From assembly GCA_035506535.1 (NCBI GenBank), contig DATJPE010000001.1:1-64000 (forward strand): a stretch of 64,000 bases of DNA. The letters run 5' to 3'. Each line of letters starts with the position of its first letter. The stretch's first letter is position 1. The notes beneath the pieces were generated by a model, which was given only the letters and a program-made list of their open reading frames with translations, was not told where the DNA came from and did no database searches. The translations under genes were made by a program, and so were the position numbers. The DNA comes from Actinomycetes bacterium (GTDB lineage Bacteria; Actinomycetota; Actinomycetes; DATJPE01). Below are positions 59,851-64,000 of this stretch, piece by piece.

Positions 59851-61094
59851 CCGGGAGTGCGCAGAACGCACCCTCCTCCGACCCGACGACCGCCAGCACA
59901 CGTGGCGGGGTCATCGCATGGCTGCGCACCGCCCATCCCGTCGTCGTCACGGCGTTGGCCATCCTGTCCGCGATCGTCGTGGGCGGGCTGCTCATCGCGC
60001 TCACCGACGATCGCACGACCCATGCGATGACGTACTTCTTCTCCTACCCGTGGGACACCTTCACCTTCGGGTGGGAGGCGATCTGGGAGGCGTACAAGGC
60101 CCTCTTCGAGGGAGCGATCTTCAACCCGTCCTCGATCTCGAGCGGAAGCATGACCCAGATGCTCTCGCCGATCTCCGAGACTCTGGTCACCGCCACCCCT
60201 CTGATCCTCGTCGGCCTCTCGGTCGGCCTCGCCTTCCGCTCCGGGCTGTTCAACATCGGCGGCCAGGGCCAGATCATCATGGGGGCGATCTGCGCCGGGT
60301 TCGTGGGCTTCGCGTGGAATCTTCCGCCTGGGCTGCACCTGCTGCTGGCCGTCGTCGCGGGCGTGATGGGTGGCGCGCTGTGGGGTGGTCTCGCCGGTTG
60401 GCTCAAGGCTCGGACCGGGGCGCACGAGGTCATCACGACGATCATGCTCAACTACATCGCGCTGTACTTCCTGCAGTACCTGCTCAGCATCTCCGGATTC
60501 CAGCGGCCCGGCTCGAACCAGGCGATCTCGAAGATCGTCTATCCCAGTGCCCGCCTGCCCCATCTGCTCGGACCGGATCTTCGTCTGCACGCCGGGCTGT
60601 TGGTCGCGCTGGCAGCGACCGCCGGAGTCTCCTGGCTGCTCACTCGGAGCACCACTGGGTTCCAGCTGCGCGCGGTCGGAGCGAACCCGAACGCAGCCCG
60701 GACCGCAGGGATGCGAGTCGAGCGCAGCTTCATCATCGTCATGGTGCTCGCGGGAGCCCTGGCCGGGCTGGCCGGCTGCACTCAGATCCTGGGTACCAAC
60801 ACGGCGATCACCGGTGACATCGACGCCGGCTTCGGCTTCGACGGGATCACGGTGGCGCTGCTCGGCCGGGCGAATCCATGGGGCACCGTGCTCGCGGGCC
60901 TGCTGTTCGGCGGGCTCAAGGCGGGCGGTCTCGCCATGCAGTCCCGTACGTCGACGCCAGTCGATCTGGTCACCGTCCTCCAGGCTCTGGTCGTGCTGTT
61001 CGTCGCGGCTCCCGCGCTGGTGAGCTCGGTGTTCCGCCTGAAGCCCACGGGCGAGGGGGTCAGTCCCCAGCTGGCCAAGGGGTGGAACGGATGA
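59847..61094 (+). CDS. Nucleoside ABC importer permease 1
   Basis: This 415-residue permease has an N-terminal cytoplasmic stretch and about nine or ten membrane helices. The family motif GLAFRSGLFNIGGQGQIIMGAICAGF near 127-152 and NPNAARTAGM near 277-286, near the ATPase coupling helix, match the NupP/YufP branch of the BPD_transp_2 family. The long first periplasmic loop is typical. ATG 59847 overlaps the ATPase stop and its own stop overlaps permease 2. Confidence 0.92.
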   Translation: MTGSAQNAPSSDPTTASTRGGVIAWLRTAHPVVVTALAILSAIVVGGLLIALTDDRTTHAMTYFFSYPWDTFTFGWEAIWEAYKALFEGAIFNPSSISSGSMTQMLSPISETLVTATPLILVGLSVGLAFRSGLFNIGGQGQIIMGAICAGFVGFAWNLPPGLHLLLAVVAGVMGGALWGGLAGWLKARTGAHEVITTIMLNYIALYFLQYLLSISGFQRPGSNQAISKIVYPSARLPHLLGPDLRLHAGLLVALAATAGVSWLLTRSTTGFQLRAVGANPNAARTAGMRVERSFIIVMVLAGALAGLAGCTQILGTNTAITGDIDAGFGFDGITVALLGRANPWGTVLAGLLFGGLKAGGLAMQSRTSTPVDLVTVLQALVVLFVAAPALVSSVFRLKPTGEGVSPQLAKGWNG

Positions 61095-62410
61095 GCCTGA
61101 CCGACCAGGAGCTCTCGTCGATCGAGCCGGGGGAGGCGCCGCTCGTTGTCGAGGTCCCCATCTCGCAGCGTCGCCGTCTTGTGACGGGGCTCGTGCTCAT
61201 CGTCCTCGGCCTGTTGTGCGTTCTCGCTCTCGGACTCGGCTCCAAAGCTGGCCGAAGTGCCCACTTCTCGCTGACCCAGGCGGGGGCGCGCTTCACGATT
61301 CCCACGATCGCGCTGCCGGCGCGATGGGTGTGCGTCGTTCTGGGCCTGGTCGTGATCGGGCTGGGGGTCTGGCAGATCGCCCGCGGCTTCACCCGCCGGG
61401 CCATGCGATGGGTCATCGCCGTGACCGTCCTCGCGGTCGTGGTGTCGTTCTTCTGCTGGGCCGCGACGGGGCCCGGGGGCGAGACGGTGGACCTGTTCCA
61501 GCTCTTGCAGAACACCCTGATCAGCGCCGTCCCCCTCATCCTCGGCGCTCTCGCCGGTGTCGTCGGCGAGCGCTCGGGTGTCATCAACGTCGCCATCGAG
61601 GGGCAGCTGCTCGTTGGTGCGTTCACCGGCGCCCTCCTGGGGTCCGCGCTGCACAACGACGGGGTCGGCGTCGTCGGGGCGATGTTGGCCGGCGGTCTCA
61701 TGGGCGGCTTGCTCGCCGTGTTCGCGATCAAGTACTTCGTGAACCAGGTGATCCTGGGTGTCGTTCTCAACGTCTTCGCCCTCGGCGTGACGGGCCTCTT
61801 CTACGACTCGCTCATGCAGAAGAACCCCGACACCTACAACAACCCGGCGGTTCTCGGGTCGATCAAGATCCCCATCCTCGGGGACATCCCCGTCATCGGG
61901 CCGCTGTTCTTCGACGAGAACATCATCGTGTATCTGACGTACCTGTTGATCATCGCGGTTGACGTGGGGCTCTTCCGCACGCGGTGGGGGCTGCGGACCC
62001 GTTCGGTCGGCGAGCACCCGAGGGCGGCTGACACCGTGGGCATCAACGTCAACCGGACTCGCTACGTCAACGTCATGGCGGCGGGGCTCATCGCCGGTCT
62101 CGGCGGGGCGTTCCTCACCATCGGACAGGTCGGGACATTCAGCAAGGACATCAGCGCCGGCAAGGGGTTCATCGCTCTGGCCGCGGTCATCTTCGGACGT
62201 TGGAGCCCTCGCGGCGCGGTCGCCGCCGCCCTGCTCTTCGGCTTCGCGGACGCCCTTCAGACGGTCCTGACGATCATCGGCACACCGGTCACCATCCCCT
62301 CGTCGTTCATGGCGATGCTGCCCTACCTCGCGACCATCTTCGCGGTCGCCGGCCTCGTGGGACGCGTCCGGGCGCCGGCCGCGGACGGGCAGCCGTACAC
62401 GACGCGATGA
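61091..62410 (+). CDS. Nucleoside ABC importer permease 2
   Basis: This 439-residue permease pairs with permease 1. After a charged, weakly conserved first 30 residues there are about ten helices. The motif GVVGERSGVINVAIEGQLLVGAFTGAL near 156-182 is the counterpart of that in permease 1, and RSVGEHPRAADTVGINV near 304-320 is the coupling segment. A Trp-rich N-terminal extension with three extra helices is unusual compared with shorter NupQ proteins. ATG 61091 overlaps the previous stop (ATGA), and the stop overlaps cdd. Confidence 0.92.
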   Translation: MSLTDQELSSIEPGEAPLVVEVPISQRRRLVTGLVLIVLGLLCVLALGLGSKAGRSAHFSLTQAGARFTIPTIALPARWVCVVLGLVVIGLGVWQIARGFTRRAMRWVIAVTVLAVVVSFFCWAATGPGGETVDLFQLLQNTLISAVPLILGALAGVVGERSGVINVAIEGQLLVGAFTGALLGSALHNDGVGVVGAMLAGGLMGGLLAVFAIKYFVNQVILGVVLNVFALGVTGLFYDSLMQKNPDTYNNPAVLGSIKIPILGDIPVIGPLFFDENIIVYLTYLLIIAVDVGLFRTRWGLRTRSVGEHPRAADTVGINVNRTRYVNVMAAGLIAGLGGAFLTIGQVGTFSKDISAGKGFIALAAVIFGRWSPRGAVAAALLFGFADALQTVLTIIGTPVTIPSSFMAMLPYLATIFAVAGLVGRVRAPAADGQPYTTR

Positions 62411-62808
62411 GCGCGCCGGACTGGGAGCTGCTGCGGGAGCGCGCGGTCGAGGCGATGCGCGCCGCGTACGCGCCGTACTCCGCCTTCCCGGTCGGAGCCG
62501 CGGGTCTGGTCGACGACGGTCGCATCGTCGCCGGGTGCAACGTGGAGAACGCGTCGTACGGCCTCACGCTGTGCGCCGAGTGCGGGCTGGTGTCCGCCCT
62601 TCACGCGAGCGGAGGGGGACGGCTCGTGGCTGTTGTGTGCGTCAACGGCGAGGGCGACCTGCTCATGCCGTGCGGGCGCTGCCGCCAGCTGCTGTGGGAG
62701 CACGGCGGGGCCGAGTGCCTGCTGCTGACCCGTCAGGGACCGCAGCCGATGCGCGAAGTGCTGCCGGCCGCGTTCGACGCCGCAGAGCTGGGCGAGGTCG
62801 GTCCGTGA
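62407..62808 (+). CDS. cdd: Cytidine deaminase
   Basis: This enzyme converts cytidine and deoxycytidine to uridine and deoxyuridine. The 133-residue homotetramer-type protein has the substrate motif NVENASYGLTLCAE with the zinc Cys and catalytic Glu near 57-60, and PCGRCRQ near 86-92 with the two remaining zinc cysteines. YAPYSAFPVGAAG near 19-31 is the family start. ATG 62407 overlaps the permease stop and its stop overlaps deoA. It acts on nucleosides imported by the operon's transporter. Confidence 0.96.
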   Translation: MSAPDWELLRERAVEAMRAAYAPYSAFPVGAAGLVDDGRIVAGCNVENASYGLTLCAECGLVSALHASGGGRLVAVVCVNGEGDLLMPCGRCRQLLWEHGGAECLLLTRQGPQPMREVLPAAFDAAELGEVGP

Positions 62809-64000
62809 GCACCGAGGCGTTCAGCGCCGTGGAGGTTATCGCCGCCAAGCGGGACCGTCGGGAGCTGAGCGACGCGCAGATCGACTGGGTGGTCGACGCC
62901 TACACGCGGGGTGCCGTCGCCGACGAGCAGATGGCCGCGCTGGCGATGGCCATCCTGCTCAACGGCATGACCACAAGGGAGATCGCGCGCTGGACGGCCG
63001 CGATGATCGCCACGGGCGAGCGGATGGACTTCTCCAGCCTCGGGCGACCGACCGCCGACAAGCACTCCACCGGCGGGGTCGGCGACAAGATCACCCTTCC
63101 GCTGGCGCCGCTGGTCGCCGCCTGCGGGGTGGCGGTGCCACAGCTGTCCGGGCGCGGTCTCGGTCACACCGGTGGCACCTTGGACAAGCTGGAGTCGGTC
63201 CCGGGCTGGCGGGCGCTGCTGTCGAACGAGGAGATGCTCGACCAGCTGGTCGAGGTCGGGGCGGTGATCTGCGCCGCCGGGGAGGGGCTGGCGCCGGCCG
63301 ACCGCAAGCTGTACGCGCTCCGCGACGTCACGGCCACCGTCGAGTCGATCCCGCTCATCGCCAGCTCGATCATGAGCAAGAAGATCGCCGAGGGCACCGG
63401 TGCACTGGTGCTCGACGTGAAGGTCGGCTCGGGGGCGTTCATGAAGGACGCGGAGCGGGCCGGCGAGCTGGCCCGCACGATGGTCGCGCTCGGCCAGGAG
63501 TCCGGCGTCCGGACCGTCGCCCTGCTGACCGCGATGGACACCCCGCTCGGTCTCACAGCCGGCAATGCGCTCGAGGTGCGCGAGTCGGTCGAGGTGCTCG
63601 CCGGCGGCGGGCCATCGGACGTGGTCGAGCTCACGCTGCGCCTCGCGCGCGAGATGCTGTCCGCTGCCGGGCGCGAGGACCTCGACCCCGCCCAGGTGCT
63701 CGCGGACGGGCGGGCGATGGACGTGTGGCGACGCATGATCCGCGCGCAGGGCGGCGACCCGGACGCGCCGTTGCCGCTCGCGCGGGAGAGCATGGTCCTG
63801 CCGGCCCCCGCCACCGGGGTGCTCACCCGGCTCGACGCGCTGGCCGTGGGCGTCGCCGCGTGGCGGCTCGGGGCGGGACGTGCGCGCAAGGAGGACCCTG
63901 TCCAGGCCGGGGCCGGCGTCCAGCTGCACGCGAAGCCGGGCGACCGCGTACGCGCGGGCCAGCCGCTGCTCACCCTGCACACCGACGACCCGGCCCGGTT
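62805..64000 (+). CDS. deoA: Thymidine/pyrimidine-nucleoside phosphorylase (partial, 3' end outside window)
   Basis: This enzyme splits thymidine or uridine with phosphate to base and (deoxy)ribose-1-phosphate. About 398 residues are in the window, out of a usual 430. The phosphate and nucleoside motifs DKHSTGGVGDKITLPLAPLVAACG at about 84-107 and LSGRGLGHTGGTLDKLES near 113-130 match. SSIMSKKIAEG and VKVGSGAFMK follow, then the C-terminal biotinyl-like domain with KEDPVQAGAGVQLHAKPGDRV. The GTG start overlaps the cdd stop (GTGA). The frame is open at the end of the window. Confidence 0.95.
   Translation, partial: MSTEAFSAVEVIAAKRDRRELSDAQIDWVVDAYTRGAVADEQMAALAMAILLNGMTTREIARWTAAMIATGERMDFSSLGRPTADKHSTGGVGDKITLPLAPLVAACGVAVPQLSGRGLGHTGGTLDKLESVPGWRALLSNEEMLDQLVEVGAVICAAGEGLAPADRKLYALRDVTATVESIPLIASSIMSKKIAEGTGALVLDVKVGSGAFMKDAERAGELARTMVALGQESGVRTVALLTAMDTPLGLTAGNALEVRESVEVLAGGGPSDVVELTLRLAREMLSAAGREDLDPAQVLADGRAMDVWRRMIRAQGGDPDAPLPLARESMVLPAPATGVLTRLDALAVGVAAWRLGAGRARKEDPVQAGAGVQLHAKPGDRVRAGQPLLTLHTDDPAR

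Overview
The window is a GC-rich (visibly above 70 %) actinobacterial chromosome segment made almost entirely of core genes. The actinobacterial signature proteins are a WhiD/WhiB3-type regulator, a BldM-type response regulator, GuaB3, a GroEL1 with a histidine-rich tail, an acVLRF1-type release factor, and DUF3017, DUF5684 and DUF6350 proteins. From memory, the order glmS-acpS-nnr-alr-tsaE-tsaB-rimI-tsaD-groES-groEL-whiD-bldM-guaB-guaB3-guaA resembles Streptomyces and Mycobacterium chromosomes. I cannot name the genus. I saw no tRNA, rRNA, CRISPR array, insertion sequence, phage or plasmid feature.

Layout. 0-7.5 kb: end of glmS, then a tight operon acpS-nnr-alr-hydrolase-UDG-tsaE-tsaB-rimI-tsaD (carrier-protein activation, NAD(P)HX repair, D-alanine, tRNA t6A modification). 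7.5-9.4 kb, reverse strand: a THUMP-like methyltransferase coupled to an acVLRF1 peptidyl-tRNA hydrolase. 9.4-11.9 kb: groES-groEL behind two CIRCE operators, closed by a strong hairpin. 11.9-15.0 kb: a regulatory block with whiD, a MerR/cobalamin-domain regulator resembling CarH, a helical-repeat protein and bldM. 15.1-23.4 kb: guaB, guaB3 and guaA, interrupted by a membrane protein and a heterodimeric ABC exporter. 23.5-31.3 kb: the most accessory-looking part, with a multipass membrane protein, an SDR, a PIG-L deacetylase, a secreted LAS-type metallopeptidase and a secreted subtilase. 31.3-47.1 kb: pcrA, a dehydrogenase, a lipase, a PPOX-type flavoprotein, the cobalamin subunit of an acyl-CoA mutase, sucCD, DUF6350, purN-purH, a YdcZ-type transporter, folD, DUF3017, mdh and icd. 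47.1-57 kb: galT-galK, glpD, a CorC/HlyC-type protein, trpS with a 2H phosphoesterase, a D,D-carboxypeptidase and the catalytic subunit of methylmalonyl-CoA mutase. 57.1-64 kb: a nucleoside uptake and salvage operon (BMP lipoprotein, ATPase, two permeases, cdd, deoA), with deoA running off the end.

How they fit together. Purine synthesis is strongly represented: purN, purH and folD supply IMP, and guaB and guaA convert it to GMP. The TCA genes sucCD, mdh and icd sit with the split methylmalonyl-CoA mutase, whose product succinyl-CoA is the SucCD substrate; its cobalamin subunit lies directly upstream of sucC.

Expression signals. Many genes have a TAnnnT -10 hexamer 6-9 nt before the start codon and no Shine-Dalgarno sequence, which indicates leaderless mRNAs. 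In three places the -10 hexamer begins with the stop codon of the upstream gene. Stop/start overlaps of the ATGA, GTGA and TTGA kind are frequent, implying translational coupling. No wholly new system is evident. The best leads are the CarH-like regulator between whiD and bldM, the asymmetric ABC exporter, the stop-codon/-10 overlaps, a leaderless 14-codon upstream ORF before the CorC gene, and a 20-codon basic ORF overlapping the guaA stop.
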